Notes: generated by a model from the sequence alone, not told the origin. A DNA stretch of 53,600 nt from Calothrix sp. MO_192.B10 (GCA_030065055.1 JASJDS010000016.1:1-53600), one strand, 5' to 3'; numbered from the stretch's first letter, positions 17,867-26,624 are shown. A program made the numbers and translations.

Positions 17867-19681
17867 ATGGCTGGGGTAATTCCAAAGGTGCAAAGTTGGT
17901 GGAGTCAAGTATTCAGTGAAAATATCTTGCCCACATCAGATGTCATGAATGCTACCCATGACAAATCTATAGATAGGCAAAGATTGGCTAGCAGACAACG
18001 TTTTTTGCGGCAAAGATTAGACTTGTGGTTGTGGTTGGCACTAATTTGCGTTTTTAGCTTTACCGTCAAAGACATTTATAACTTTTTTTACCCCCTACCA
18101 GAATCCCAGAAAATTCCCGAAGTACTGAGATATCAGTTGCCGATTATTGATGCCGTAATGTTACTGGGTATTTCAGTCTGTTTAGTTACTCGTAAAACTA
18201 AATTTGGTCGTTTATATCCCGGCATATTATTTCTGATCTCCTCTTGGTCAATTAGTCTCATACCCCAGATTTTCCTCACTCTGAATCGATTTGCCATTCC
18301 CAGTCCTCTAACTTGGTCATTGCTATTTCTCAGCCAAGCCACTTTTATGCCAGTGCGCTGGTTATTGCATTTTATATCCCAAGCAGCCGTACTCCTTTAC
18401 TACTTCGGGGTTAACACCACACTAGGGCTAAAACTACCACCGCCAGTGAGTGATAAACCCATTTACAACGTCACCTTGATATTGTATCTATTTTGGCTGT
18501 GTGTTATTTGTGACCTTGGTGTTTATCTTTACGATCGCCTGCAACGCTCTGAATTTTATGCTCGTAAAGAAATAGAAATTGCTTACCAAAAACTAGGAGT
18601 AGCAGAAGCCAAATATCGTAGTATCTTTGAAAATGCTGTGGAAGGTATTTTCCAAAGTACCCCCGGTGGACGCTACATTACAGTCAATCCGGCACTAGCA
18701 CGTATTCTGGGTTACTCTTCTCCAGGGGATGTCATGGCAAATTTCACTGATATTGAACATCAATTATATGTAGAACCCCAGCGTCGTGCAGAGTTCATCC
18801 GCTCAATTGAACGGGAGGGGTTGGTAAGTGAATTTGAATCCCAAATATATCGCCGAGATCGGAGTATTGTCTGGATTTCCGAAAAAGCTTATGTCGTGCG
18901 AGATGAAAATGGTAAAACTCTGTACTATGAAGGTCTAATTGAAGACATAACCAAGCGAAAACAAGCCGAAGAAACACTGAAGTTATTTTTCCATGCCGTT
19001 TCCCATGACCTGCGTAACCCAGTATTGGGTACCCTAATGGTATTAAAGAATTTGTTGCATCAGGCTCAAGTAGAAGAATCCCCCAACTCTTCCCTAATAC
19101 CCGTACCGCGTCAAATATTAGAACGGATGGTACAAAGTAGCGATCGCCAATTGGATTTGATAAATTCGTTGATGGAGGCACATATTAACGAGGTTAAAGG
19201 GTTATTTTTACAACTCCAACCCATACAGTTGCATAGGGTATTGGCAGATACTTTAACGGATTTAGAACCAATCCTGGCGGAAAACCAAGCTACCCTCAAC
19301 AATTTACTCCCTACAGATTTACCCTTGGTTAATGCCGATGCCATTCAACTGTGGCGAGTGTTTTCTAACTTGATTGGCAATGCAGTCAAACACAATCCCC
19401 CTGGATTAGAAATCACCATCAATGCCAAAGTAGAAGGCGATCGCATTCTTTGCACCGTAGCTGATAATGGTGTAGGTATGAGTCAACAACAGTGCGATCG
19501 CTTATTTGAGCCTTATGCTTGGGGTAGTAATCTTCGCAATTCCGTCAGTTTAGGATTGGGCTTGTATTTATGCAAACAAATTATTAATGCCCACGGTGGA
19601 GAAATTGGTGCTAGTAGTACCATGAACGCAGGAGCTACCCTTTGGTTTACTTTATTTATCTCCTCCGTGCAAAGGCAATAA
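17867..19681 (+). CDS. Membrane PAS-domain sensor histidine kinase
   Basis: About 604 residues from the ATG at 17867; a TTG at 17840 would add nine. Order: several membrane helices (about residues 50-210), a PAS domain with PAC motif (YRSIFENAVEGIFQSTPGGR to YYEGLIEDITKRKQAEE), a HisKA dimerisation helix with the phospho-accepting His in FFHAVSHDLRNP (about residue 380), and a HATPase domain with the N box (NLIGNAVKHN), DNGVGM and GLGLYLCKQI. No receiver domain, and no response regulator gene lies next to it, so its partner is elsewhere. The membrane part lacks a sizeable periplasmic loop, suggesting sensing in the membrane or cytoplasm. Confidence 0.92.
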   Translation: MAGVIPKVQSWWSQVFSENILPTSDVMNATHDKSIDRQRLASRQRFLRQRLDLWLWLALICVFSFTVKDIYNFFYPLPESQKIPEVLRYQLPIIDAVMLLGISVCLVTRKTKFGRLYPGILFLISSWSISLIPQIFLTLNRFAIPSPLTWSLLFLSQATFMPVRWLLHFISQAAVLLYYFGVNTTLGLKLPPPVSDKPIYNVTLILYLFWLCVICDLGVYLYDRLQRSEFYARKEIEIAYQKLGVAEAKYRSIFENAVEGIFQSTPGGRYITVNPALARILGYSSPGDVMANFTDIEHQLYVEPQRRAEFIRSIEREGLVSEFESQIYRRDRSIVWISEKAYVVRDENGKTLYYEGLIEDITKRKQAEETLKLFFHAVSHDLRNPVLGTLMVLKNLLHQAQVEESPNSSLIPVPRQILERMVQSSDRQLDLINSLMEAHINEVKGLFLQLQPIQLHRVLADTLTDLEPILAENQATLNNLLPTDLPLVNADAIQLWRVFSNLIGNAVKHNPPGLEITINAKVEGDRILCTVADNGVGMSQQQCDRLFEPYAWGSNLRNSVSLGLGLYLCKQIINAHGGEIGASSTMNAGATLWFTLFISSVQRQ

Positions 19682-19789
19682 TCTGAGTGATTTGACCATA
19701 AAAAAGTATTTTTGCCAAAAAATATCTGTTAATTTGCGGAATCCTCTCAACAGAACTTGGATTCAATATTAGTGAAATGGCATGGCAAC

Positions 19790-19825
19790 GCTCTTCCTGG
19801 TAATTACAGGGAGAGCTCTTTTTTT
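19790..19825 (+). terminator. Rho-independent terminator
   Basis: GCTCTTCCTG (19790-19799) pairs over 10 bp, with one G-T pair, with CAGGGAGAGC (19807-19816) around a 7-nt loop. A T-rich tract TCTTTTTTT follows. It is 108 bp beyond the histidine kinase stop and probably ends that transcript. Confidence 0.85.
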
Positions 19826-20244
19826 GCCAATTCCACCCTGATTTAACGTGAGTTCGACGAAATTTTGAGGCTAAAACCCTTATGAGTCAAGGATTTGTAC
19901 AATTCAAGTGAGGAGCCACTTCCCGAATAGTTGAGAATAAACTCAACAATTAACCTAAACTTAGTAAATCAGTGTGAGTTCGACGGAACTCAGGTTAATT
20001 TTAACTCCGAACACCGAACTCCGAACACCGAACTCAGGTTGATTTAACCCTCTTATGTTACTCTGGGAAGAAAAAAATAAATGTAGGTTGGGTTGAACTC
20101 ATTAGTTGCACCATTCAAGGGCTAGCCCAAATTTCCGCCTAGGAATCAATTCCTAGGCTCAAGGACAAAGTCTGATAAATCAGACGCTTGCAAGGCTTTG
20201 AGTCGGTTTTAACCTACTTGGTTTATCAGCCTGGAAATTCATAT
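19826..20244. other. Intergenic region with repeats
   Basis: No gene. Two copies of GTGAGTTCGACG (near 19850 and 19975) and a tandem CCGAACACCGAACT segment near 20010-20035 are visible. At 20121-20240 lies a palindromic element with CCTAGGAATCAATTCCTAGG and TCTGATAAATCAGA, which recurs inverted at about 35560-35736. Confidence 0.7.
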
Positions 20245-21285
20245 CTACTGAATACGCCAAATCTTAATTTTCCGATCGAATCCTCCACTAGCGAGGGTTT
20301 TCCCATCAGGACTAAAAGCGATCGCACTTACCCAATCGGAATGTCCAGTTAATGTATCCAATAACTTACCCGTACTTAAATTCCATAATTTAATGCCATC
20401 ACGCCCCGCGCTAGCAAGTATAATCCCATTGGGATGAACTGCGATTTTATTCACCCAACTTTGATGACCTTTAAGGGTACGCACCAATTTACCCCCTTGG
20501 AGATTCCAGATTTTAATAGTGCGATCGCGGCTAGCAGTAATTAAATTTTCACCATTGGCAGTGAAAGTTATACTACTTACGGTATGATCATGGGCGGTAA
20601 ATTCGCCAATTAATTGACCACTGGGCAAATTCCATAACTTAATTATCCCTTGCTGATCCCCACTAGCTAAAATTTTACCATTAGGTGCAACTGCCATAGT
20701 ATAAATCGCATTACCGTAGCGAACAATAGTTTTCAGGGGACGCTGTTGTGATAAATCCCAGACGCGAATCCCATCTAAACCACCACTTACCAGTAAATTA
20801 TTATCAGGAGATACCGCCAAAGATAAAACATGGCTTCTATGGGCGACAAAGCTACGATTAAACCTCCGGTTCCGCATATTCCACAGATTAATGGTATGGT
20901 CGCTACCACTACTGGCTAAGGTTTGACCATCCGGCGAAACTACTAAGGATTGTACTGCCGTCTGATGGGCTTTTTTGATTGAACCCATGTGTTTGCCAGT
21001 GCGAGCATTCCACAAACCAATTGCTCCTTCATTATCTGCCCCACCACTAATCAGCACTTTACTATTAGGACTGAAGGTCAGAGATTTGATAGTTCCGGAA
21101 TGTCCCCGTAAGGTACGTACTAATTTGAGATTAGTAAATTGATTGATCCTCGATCCACTGTTTTTGCGATCGCTGGTGGCAGAATGGACATTTTGAGCAT
21201 CAGTAAATAAATTGACACCTACAAGACTAGCGATCGCTATGGGTAAAAAAGCTTTATGTAACCATTTGTAAGAGCGAGATTGCAT
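20245..21285 (-). CDS. Exported WD40-repeat protein
   Basis: A 346-residue protein: a signal peptide (WLHKAFLPIAIASLVGVNLF), a short linker, then seven WD40 units from about residue 55, enough for one closed seven-bladed propeller. Typical blades read GHSGTIKSLTFSPNSKVLIS, GSDHTINLWN and GHSDWVSAIAFSPDGKTLAS with terminal GGFDRKIKIW. WD40 propellers are interaction platforms; this one has no attached kinase or NTPase domain. The export signal suggests the periplasm, unusual compared with the many cytoplasmic cyanobacterial WD40 proteins. The partner is unknown. Confidence 0.88.
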   Translation of the reverse strand: MQSRSYKWLHKAFLPIAIASLVGVNLFTDAQNVHSATSDRKNSGSRINQFTNLKLVRTLRGHSGTIKSLTFSPNSKVLISGGADNEGAIGLWNARTGKHMGSIKKAHQTAVQSLVVSPDGQTLASSGSDHTINLWNMRNRRFNRSFVAHRSHVLSLAVSPDNNLLVSGGLDGIRVWDLSQQRPLKTIVRYGNAIYTMAVAPNGKILASGDQQGIIKLWNLPSGQLIGEFTAHDHTVSSITFTANGENLITASRDRTIKIWNLQGGKLVRTLKGHQSWVNKIAVHPNGIILASAGRDGIKLWNLSTGKLLDTLTGHSDWVSAIAFSPDGKTLASGGFDRKIKIWRIQ

Positions 21286-21505
21286 AAAATTTCAAGAGTC
21301 TATCGCTACCATTTTTATTAGGATACCCAGAGAAAAATGGTGCTATTTAGGCTCTTTTACTGAATATAATTAGTTACTTTGATGTTATTTTTTCTCAGTA
21401 TTTACCCTATAATTAATCACAATAATTTTTGCCCAGCGTGAAATTACAACCTCCTTCTTGATTGACACGGGAGATTGTAGCTCCAGATAAGTATGGAATC
21501 TATAC

Positions 21506-21823
21506 TTAAGAGCGTGGAGGTTTTTTCTTAGGAATACTGAGCATAGGTAGTGTAGATGTAGAGCTTGAGGGTTGGGGAGGTAAGTAATATGGTTGCTGTT
21601 GTTGCACCACAGGTTCTTGAGACAAAGGCTGACGCTGTTGAGCGCGCCACCATCGCCATGTAAGAGCTATACCTGTCGTCCCTAAACCAACAATAAATAA
21701 CGACCAACTATCGTCGAATCCACCAATTAGTGCATCTACTACTCCCATAGTTATAAGTACACTAATTATTGGTTCTTTATGGTAACTTAACTTCAAAAAA
21801 CGAGGTAATACAGCATTCATCAC
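21506..21823 (-). CDS. Small membrane protein, hypothetical
   Basis: A 105-residue protein with one or two hydrophobic segments (IISVLITMGVVDALIGG; SLFIVGLGTTGIALTWRWW) followed by a Gln/Pro/Ser-rich tail ending in IPKKKPPRS. The tail looks disordered and cytoplasmic or surface exposed. No family recognised. The region upstream on the same strand (21865-21960) holds two strong hairpins that could lie in its leader. Confidence 0.6.
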   Translation of the reverse strand: MMNAVLPRFLKLSYHKEPIISVLITMGVVDALIGGFDDSWSLFIVGLGTTGIALTWRWWRAQQRQPLSQEPVVQQQQPYYLPPQPSSSTSTLPMLSIPKKKPPRS

Positions 21824-21864
21824 AGCTTGCTTTTTTCCTATTCACTTTTCCCATGAATTTACCG

Positions 21865-21960
21865 AGAACACCTCACCCGCACTCAGCGTATCTGATGTGT
21901 CGGGTAGGTACTGAGGGACTCACTAGTGCGAGTTTCGGTTCGCACCAGCCTTATATTATT
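21865..21960. other. Structured region with two strong hairpins
   Basis: ACCCGCAC near 21876 pairs with GTGTCGGGT near 21898 (one bulge). GTGCGAG near 21927 pairs with TTCGCAC near 21939 around a short loop. An AT-rich tract (TTATATTATTATAATTTTTC) follows on the plus strand. This could be a leader of the minus-strand gene at 21506, a small RNA, or a repeat. It matches no riboswitch class I know. Confidence 0.35.
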
Positions 21961-22154
21961 ATAATTTTTCTAGTTTGTAGATGATAGTTGTGTATAGACT
22001 TGATAAAGATCGGTTTACCGTATTACCAACTTGAAAATGGTTGTTAGTTGTTAGTTGATAGTTGACGGTTGACAGCTTAGGTGTGGGAGTCGCACTTGAG
22101 ATATATTTTCATGGCTTGGTTGTGGGATTTTCTCGTGGGGGACTAACTTGAAAA

Positions 22155-22304
22155 TAGGGAGGGAAGGAGGGAAAGAGGGAAGGAGGGAAAGAAAATTGAG
22201 TGGAGTTTTCAGTTTTTCGGTTATTTATTCTCAAAGCTGTAGACGCGCAGCGTCCACACTCCATCACTCCATCACTCCATCACTCCATCACTCCATCACT
22301 CCAT
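22155..22304. repeat. Short tandem repeats (GGAGGGAA and CATCACTC units)
   Basis: GGAGGGAAGGAGGGAAAGAG-type repeats occupy about 22155-22194. At about 22255-22304 the 8-bp unit CATCACTC repeats five to six times. The second unit is the complement of GGAGTGAT, tandemly repeated near 51405-51440. The second array abuts the 3' end of the Hli gene. Confidence 0.85.
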
Positions 22305-22478
22305 TTATTTCAAGCCCAGCCAGGATAATACCCCTTGATTGGTGACGTACTCAATTATCACCAATAAAAGGAAACCAATCATGGCGGCTCTACCATTCAA
22401 ACGCTCAGAATATTCATTAAATCCAAATTTAGGCTCCTCTATTTTGGGAGCCACACTAGGTTTTGGTTGGCTAATCAT
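22305..22478 (-). CDS. High-light-inducible protein (Hli/Scp family)
   Basis: A 57-residue protein, MISQPKPSVAPKIEEPKFGF at the N-terminus, then the chlorophyll-binding helix NEYSERLNGRAAMIGFLLLV and a short tail ending in SWLGLK. The ERLNGR (ExxNxR) motif plus the single membrane helix define the one-helix Hli/small CAB-like family, which binds chlorophyll and carotenoid in thylakoids and protects photosystem II assembly under light stress. AGGAG lies 6 nt before the ATG. The stop codon abuts an 8-bp tandem repeat array. It stands alone; such genes are usually induced by high light, though no HLR1 element was identified here. Confidence 0.93.
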   Translation of the reverse strand: MISQPKPSVAPKIEEPKFGFNEYSERLNGRAAMIGFLLLVIIEYVTNQGVLSWLGLK

Positions 22479-23018
22479 TTAAAACTCCTGTGGTGGCAAG
22501 GTAAATTTGATCGGAATTATTTCTCATCTACCTCTAGCTATCATACAAAAAATCTTTACATTTTGTAACTATTCTTTACTTATTTTATAAATGCTTAAAC
22601 TTTAGTCGAAAGGAAAGAAACTGTAACATAATTTCTACACATTGCTTTTTGACTAATTATGAGTAGGATTTATGTAACGGAAAATGTCCTAATACCCCAA
22701 TTTGAAAAAAATGGGACACATGATTGATATGATGTCCGGCAAATCACCCATAATTTAGGACATAGTGCAAAAATCTTAAACATCTTTCTCCCTCTGCACC
22801 CTGCACCCCTGGGGTCTGAATGATAAGTCTTTAACCGAACACGATATGATTGGTAGGGGCACGGCATCTACAAATTTCTTGGTATATGAAATTAATATTA
22901 CCTACGCCGTGCCCGTGAGCGTGTAGTAATTTATGGTGCTTTCCTTAAAATAGCGGTTAAGCGTTGGGTGTTATGGTTAAGGAAAGAGTTTGTTCACTCT
23001 CGAAGGTGCAAATTAGAT
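22479..23018. other. Intergenic region with small inverted element
   Basis: No gene in 540 bp. An inverted element at 22853-22914 begins GTAGGGGCACGGCAT and ends ACGCCGTGCCC; a related copy is at 31046-31105. The segment CCCTCTGCACCCTGCACCCC near 22790 resembles one near 26950 (CCCCCTGCACCCTGC). Confidence 0.6.
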
Positions 23019-23411
23019 TTATTTCTTTGTCAAAAATAAAATTAAAAATATCAGTATTAAAATGGCTTCAGTTCCCAATAAACCATAAATAGTTTGTTTC
23101 TCTTGAGAGTTAGAAGCAAAATAATCAATAAAAATGGTATAAAGAACGAACTGGGACGAGAATGCAAGCAGGAATAAGCCGATACCCCAGACTTTTCGTT
23201 GCCAAAGTCCAATTACTGCTGCTATATCTAGGATAAGGTAGACTATATCAGCAATTCTCCAGAGTGAAGGAGTTTCTAACCAAGGTTTTCCCCCTAAACC
23301 AGCCATATTACCAGCGTGGACAATCGCACCATAAGCGAAGACACAAGCAAGGACTCTTAAATAAATCCCCATCCAATACAGTTCTGTTGCTTCTAGTAAA
23401 TAATTAAACAT
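23019..23411 (-). CDS. Four-helix membrane protein, hypothetical
   Basis: A 130-residue protein with about four membrane helices: YLRVLACVFAYGAIVHAG, WRIADIVYLILDIAAVIGLW, GIGLFLLAFSSQFVLYTIFI and GLLGTEAILILIFLILFLTK. No charged catalytic motif is apparent and no family was recognised with confidence. Codon use and hydrophobic periodicity support a real gene. It is divergent from surE, with a heptamer repeat array in the 169-bp space between them. Confidence 0.7.
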   Translation of the reverse strand: MFNYLLEATELYWMGIYLRVLACVFAYGAIVHAGNMAGLGGKPWLETPSLWRIADIVYLILDIAAVIGLWQRKVWGIGLFLLAFSSQFVLYTIFIDYFASNSQEKQTIYGLLGTEAILILIFLILFLTKK

Positions 23412-23528
23412 ATGCTGGTATAAAAGGTAAGATAAATTTAAAAAATGAATTTGAAAAAAGTATTTTTGTATAGGTATATACCTTGTATCATCTAGAGATT
23501 TTCAAGAGGGTTTCTCGTCAGAATATTC

Positions 23529-23578
23529 TAAAATCTAAAATCTAAAATCTAAAATCCAAAATCTAAAATCTAAAAATT
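23529..23578. repeat. CTAAAAT heptamer tandem array
   Basis: Seven units of CTAAAAT (one CCAAAAT) end two bases before the surE start codon, so they occupy the ribosome-binding region. Shorter arrays of the same unit occur upstream of larB (about 50223-50253). Confidence 0.9.
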
Positions 23579-23580
23579 GC

Positions 23581-24261
23581 ATGACTTTAATTTTAACTAA
23601 CGATGACGGCATTGATGCACCGGGTATTCAGGCGCTGCAAAAAGCGGTAAATGGTCAAAAAGTAATTATTGCCGCTCCTAGAGATCATCAATCTGGCTGT
23701 GGACACCAAGTTACCACAAATCGTCCGATTCAAGTCCACAAACGTTCCCAATCTGAGTATGCCATCGCAGGGACTCCTGCTGATTGCGTAAGAATTGCAA
23801 TATCCCATATCTGCAAAGATATCAACTGGGTAATTTCGGGTATTAATGCTGGTGGTAATTTGGGTGTGGATGCGTATATTTCCGGAACTGTCGCCGCCGT
23901 GCGCGAAGCTGCGATGCACGGTATTCCAGCGATCGCATTATCTCACTATCGTCAAGGAAAGCTTGATTATAATTGGGATTTAGCAGCTAAATGGACAACA
24001 GAAATCTTAGCTGACTTACTTCACCGTCCCCAAGAAACAGGAACTTATTGGAATGTTAATTTACCCCATTTACAACCGGGAGACAGGCAACCAGAAGTCG
24101 TGTTTTGCCAGCCTTGTACTAAACCTTTACCTGTAAATTACCAGATCAAAGGCGATCAATTTTATTATATTGGGGAATACGGTAAACGCGATCGTATTCC
24201 TGGTAGTGATGTTGATGTCTGTTTTTCTGGAAATATTGCAGTTACAAAGCTTCAACTCTAA
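23581..24261 (+). CDS. surE: 5'/3'-nucleotidase SurE
   Basis: A 226-residue SurE phosphatase that dephosphorylates nucleoside 5'- and 3'-monophosphates. The metal-binding motif NDDGIDAPG is at residues 7-15, with GTPADCVRIAI and SGINAGGNLG / YISGTVAAVREA downstream, all diagnostic. The length is slightly short for the family but the conserved core is complete. The ATG start lies directly behind a CTAAAAT heptamer array, so no normal Shine-Dalgarno is visible. Single gene; the next gene is convergent. Confidence 0.95.
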   Translation: MTLILTNDDGIDAPGIQALQKAVNGQKVIIAAPRDHQSGCGHQVTTNRPIQVHKRSQSEYAIAGTPADCVRIAISHICKDINWVISGINAGGNLGVDAYISGTVAAVREAAMHGIPAIALSHYRQGKLDYNWDLAAKWTTEILADLLHRPQETGTYWNVNLPHLQPGDRQPEVVFCQPCTKPLPVNYQIKGDQFYYIGEYGKRDRIPGSDVDVCFSGNIAVTKLQL

Positions 24262-24314
24262 ACCACAATCAGGCAACTGCCTGTGTTTTCCATCGTCAAT
24301 TTGACTGGCACAAA

Positions 24315-24614
24315 TCAATCATCGGATTCTTCTAACAAAGTCATCAAGCGGTCTAAAGTGCGTGTTAGCTGGGTTAATTTTTGGAGGGACTCATCCTGAG
24401 TGTCAGCCAAAGTCTGTACTGCGTCACACAATGCCAAAATTTGATACCCTTGTTGCTGTAACTGTTTTCCCTGTTCTTCTGAATGGACACTAAGAGTATC
24501 CACCCTGTCAGCTAAACGCTCAATAGTTTCTGTAGTAGCAAGTACTGCCTCTCCAATCTGCTCCACAATAGACTCCAGTTTGCTGACTTTTACTTCCGCT
24601 CCTGCTAGAACCAT
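24315..24614 (-). CDS. Coiled-coil protein, hypothetical
   Basis: A 99-residue protein that is almost entirely predicted helix with heptad hydrophobics (KLESIVEQIGEAVLATTETI; LADRVDTLSVHSEEQGKQLQ; LTQLTRTLDRLMTLLEESDD). No signal peptide or membrane span. It resembles short coiled-coil proteins of unknown role in cyanobacteria. GAGG precedes the ATG at a sensible spacing. It is convergent with surE. Confidence 0.65.
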   Translation of the reverse strand: MVLAGAEVKVSKLESIVEQIGEAVLATTETIERLADRVDTLSVHSEEQGKQLQQQGYQILALCDAVQTLADTQDESLQKLTQLTRTLDRLMTLLEESDD

Positions 24615-25246
24615 GCTTTAATACCTCAATTATTAGACATTGCACTACAGTTTCTGCCCATATTTCAATCAATAGGGACATCACATAGCAATTACTATGG
24701 CAATGATTACGTGTATAATTTGTGACTTAGGGAAAATTTACCGCAACCAAGTGTTAATTGCGATCGCTGTTAAATTCATGGGTTAATTTACACCCACTAA
24801 ACAATTTATTTGTTTACACTCAGATGTACTAACTTTTTGCTAGTTACTGTAATATAGAAAACTTTAATTTCTTACATGGAAAGCAATTGAGTCCATTGAT
24901 ACTCCTCGCAGAGCATCAGTAATGTGAAAGATGAGTGTAAAATTTTAGTCTTAACACCCAGTTGACAAAAGATTCTAGCACAGCAATATCTTAACGTCAC
25001 CTTCACCAATATTTGTTCATCCTTCAAAAGAAATATTCATTTAACTTCATCTTTAACTTTAACTGAAGTTTATAAACAATATTGATCCCCAGTTTCTTGA
25101 TAAAGATTCAGTGAATATACGGTAAATTCAGTTCCTCTATAGTTCAACCAAGTTTATAGTCATAAACATCAGTGCTATATCTCATCTCATATTGAATTGA
25201 GAATTTTAGGCAATATTTGAACAATATATAAATATAGATTTGGCTA
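24615..25246. other. Long AT-rich divergent spacer
   Basis: 632 bp without a gene between the minus-strand coiled-coil gene and the plus-strand sugar transferase. One HIP1-like GCGATCGC lies near 24762. No strong hairpin, repeat family or known operator was seen. The length suggests long leaders or distal regulation of the sugar transferase. Confidence 0.5.
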
Positions 25247-25924
25247 ATGTACCAAACATCAATAACAAATATTTTGGTAGATGCTGGTTCTGAAGCTGGC
25301 AAAGTTCAATTCCCTCCCCACCGATCCGTAAACTCTAAATTTAAACGATGTTTGGATATTGTGGGGAGTTTAGTTGGGATGACAATCCTTGCCATTGTTT
25401 TCATCCCCATAGCGGTTGCGATTAAAATTGATAGTCCCGGTCCTATTTTCTTTTCCCAAGAGCGTTATGGACTCCAGGGCCGTCCATTCCGTATATATAA
25501 ATTCCGTTCGATGGTGAATGAAGCCGAACAGCTAAAATCCCTAGTCAACAACGAAGTTAATGGACTCTTGTTTAAAAACAAAACTGACTTTCGAGTGACT
25601 AGGGTTGGTAAGTTTTTGAGAAAAACCAGTTTAGATGAGTTGCCCCAATTCTGGAATGTGCTGTTAGGTAACATGAGTTTAGTCGGGACACGTCCGCCAA
25701 CTGGTGATGAAGTTGCTCATTATAATCAACATCATTGGCAGCGGTTAAATGTAAAACCAGGACTGACTGGTGAATGGCAAGTTAATGGTCGTTCTCGAAT
25801 TATGGATTTTGAACAAGTAGTCGATCTAGACTTGCGATATCAGAAAAAGTGGCATCCAATGTATGATTTACTACTTATTATAAAAACTTTTTACGTAATA
25901 TTAGCTAGAAAAGACGCTTATTAG
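25247..25924 (+). CDS. Bacterial sugar transferase (polyprenyl-phosphate glycosyl-1-P transferase)
   Basis: A 225-residue member of the WcaJ/PglC-like family (PF02397), which transfers a sugar-1-phosphate from a nucleotide sugar to a polyprenyl phosphate, the first membrane step of polysaccharide synthesis. One membrane anchor (DIVGSLVGMTILAIVFIPIA) is followed by SPGPIFFSQERYGLQGRPFR, YKFRSM, LRKTSLDELPQFWNVLLGNM and SLVGTRPP. It is the short monotopic form lacking the N-terminal four-helix region of WcaJ. In Nostocales such enzymes serve exopolysaccharide or heterocyst envelope synthesis. No other polysaccharide gene adjoins it. Confidence 0.92.
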   Translation: MYQTSITNILVDAGSEAGKVQFPPHRSVNSKFKRCLDIVGSLVGMTILAIVFIPIAVAIKIDSPGPIFFSQERYGLQGRPFRIYKFRSMVNEAEQLKSLVNNEVNGLLFKNKTDFRVTRVGKFLRKTSLDELPQFWNVLLGNMSLVGTRPPTGDEVAHYNQHHWQRLNVKPGLTGEWQVNGRSRIMDFEQVVDLDLRYQKKWHPMYDLLLIIKTFYVILARKDAY

Positions 25925-26043
25925 AGTCAAGGGGAATTTAGAATGAGCGAATTTAGAATGAAGAATTTAGAATGAATTGAGGGGCTAATGAGATAAGGAA
26001 AACATTTTTTCTCTCCACGGATGAATCCACACGGCTTGTATCC
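25925..26043 (+). repeat. Left arm of a large inverted repeat
   Basis: 25925-25952 (28 bp) is an exact reverse complement of 26832-26859, and 25982-26043 (62 bp) is an exact reverse complement of 26724-26785. The arms bracket the PH-like gene. The short segments between the matching blocks differ, indicating two element copies in opposite orientation. Confidence 0.95.
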
Positions 26044-26171
26044 AATCTATTTTGGAGAATTTAGTGGATGGCATTGCCAAGGGACACTAGCTTAACCACT
26101 CTATAAGAAGAAGAAGTTGCTGTTGCGTCTACCCAATCACCCTACTCCGATTGAGAATAAGTCCTATAGAT

Positions 26172-26624
26172 CTATATATTTGGTGAATTTAGCGATCGCA
26201 AAAATCTATCTGCTTCTTGTACGCTCATCAGCAAGGAGTAACCATCAGTTGTAGGGAGATAAACAACATTATGGGGTTCTGTGACAAACAATAAAGCCTT
26301 TTCCCCATTGTGGAGTTTAAACCACCCAGAACGGTATCCAGGCAAACTAATACCATTAGTTCTCCTAGTTGGCTGATAGGCTGAACCCCTATTTATATCT
26401 ACCTTATGACTCTGATTCACTACTAGAGATGTTATGGGGATATTACGCCCATAGATATCACCTTTTATACGTAGTTCTGTGTTGGATAGTTCAAACTGTA
26501 CGTGACGGCATGAGTAAGCAGCATAACCCATTAGACAAATGACTGCGGTCATTATGAGGGCAAATAATCCTAGTAACCACAATGCTTTAGCGGGTGCAGG
26601 AATAATCTTGAAGACTTCAGGCAT
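26172..26624 (-). CDS. Membrane-anchored bacterial PH-like domain protein
   Basis: A 150-residue protein with one N-terminal membrane helix (ALWLLGLFALIMTAVICLMG) followed by a beta-rich domain (HVQFELSNTELRIKGDIYGR; GISLPGYRSGWFKLHNGEKA; ALLFVTEPHNVVYLPT) and a C-terminal helix (SVQEADRFLRSL). This order matches bacterial PH domains of the bPH_5 type. Function unknown. It is enclosed by a 62-bp perfect inverted repeat, which may be a mobile-element footprint. Confidence 0.7.
   Translation of the reverse strand: MPEVFKIIPAPAKALWLLGLFALIMTAVICLMGYAAYSCRHVQFELSNTELRIKGDIYGRNIPITSLVVNQSHKVDINRGSAYQPTRRTNGISLPGYRSGWFKLHNGEKALLFVTEPHNVVYLPTTDGYSLLMSVQEADRFLRSLNSPNI

Noticed and set aside
22148-22345. 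65-codon plus-strand ORF
   Set aside because: It is made of GGAGGGAA and CATCACTC tandem repeats and overlaps the Hli gene on the other strand.
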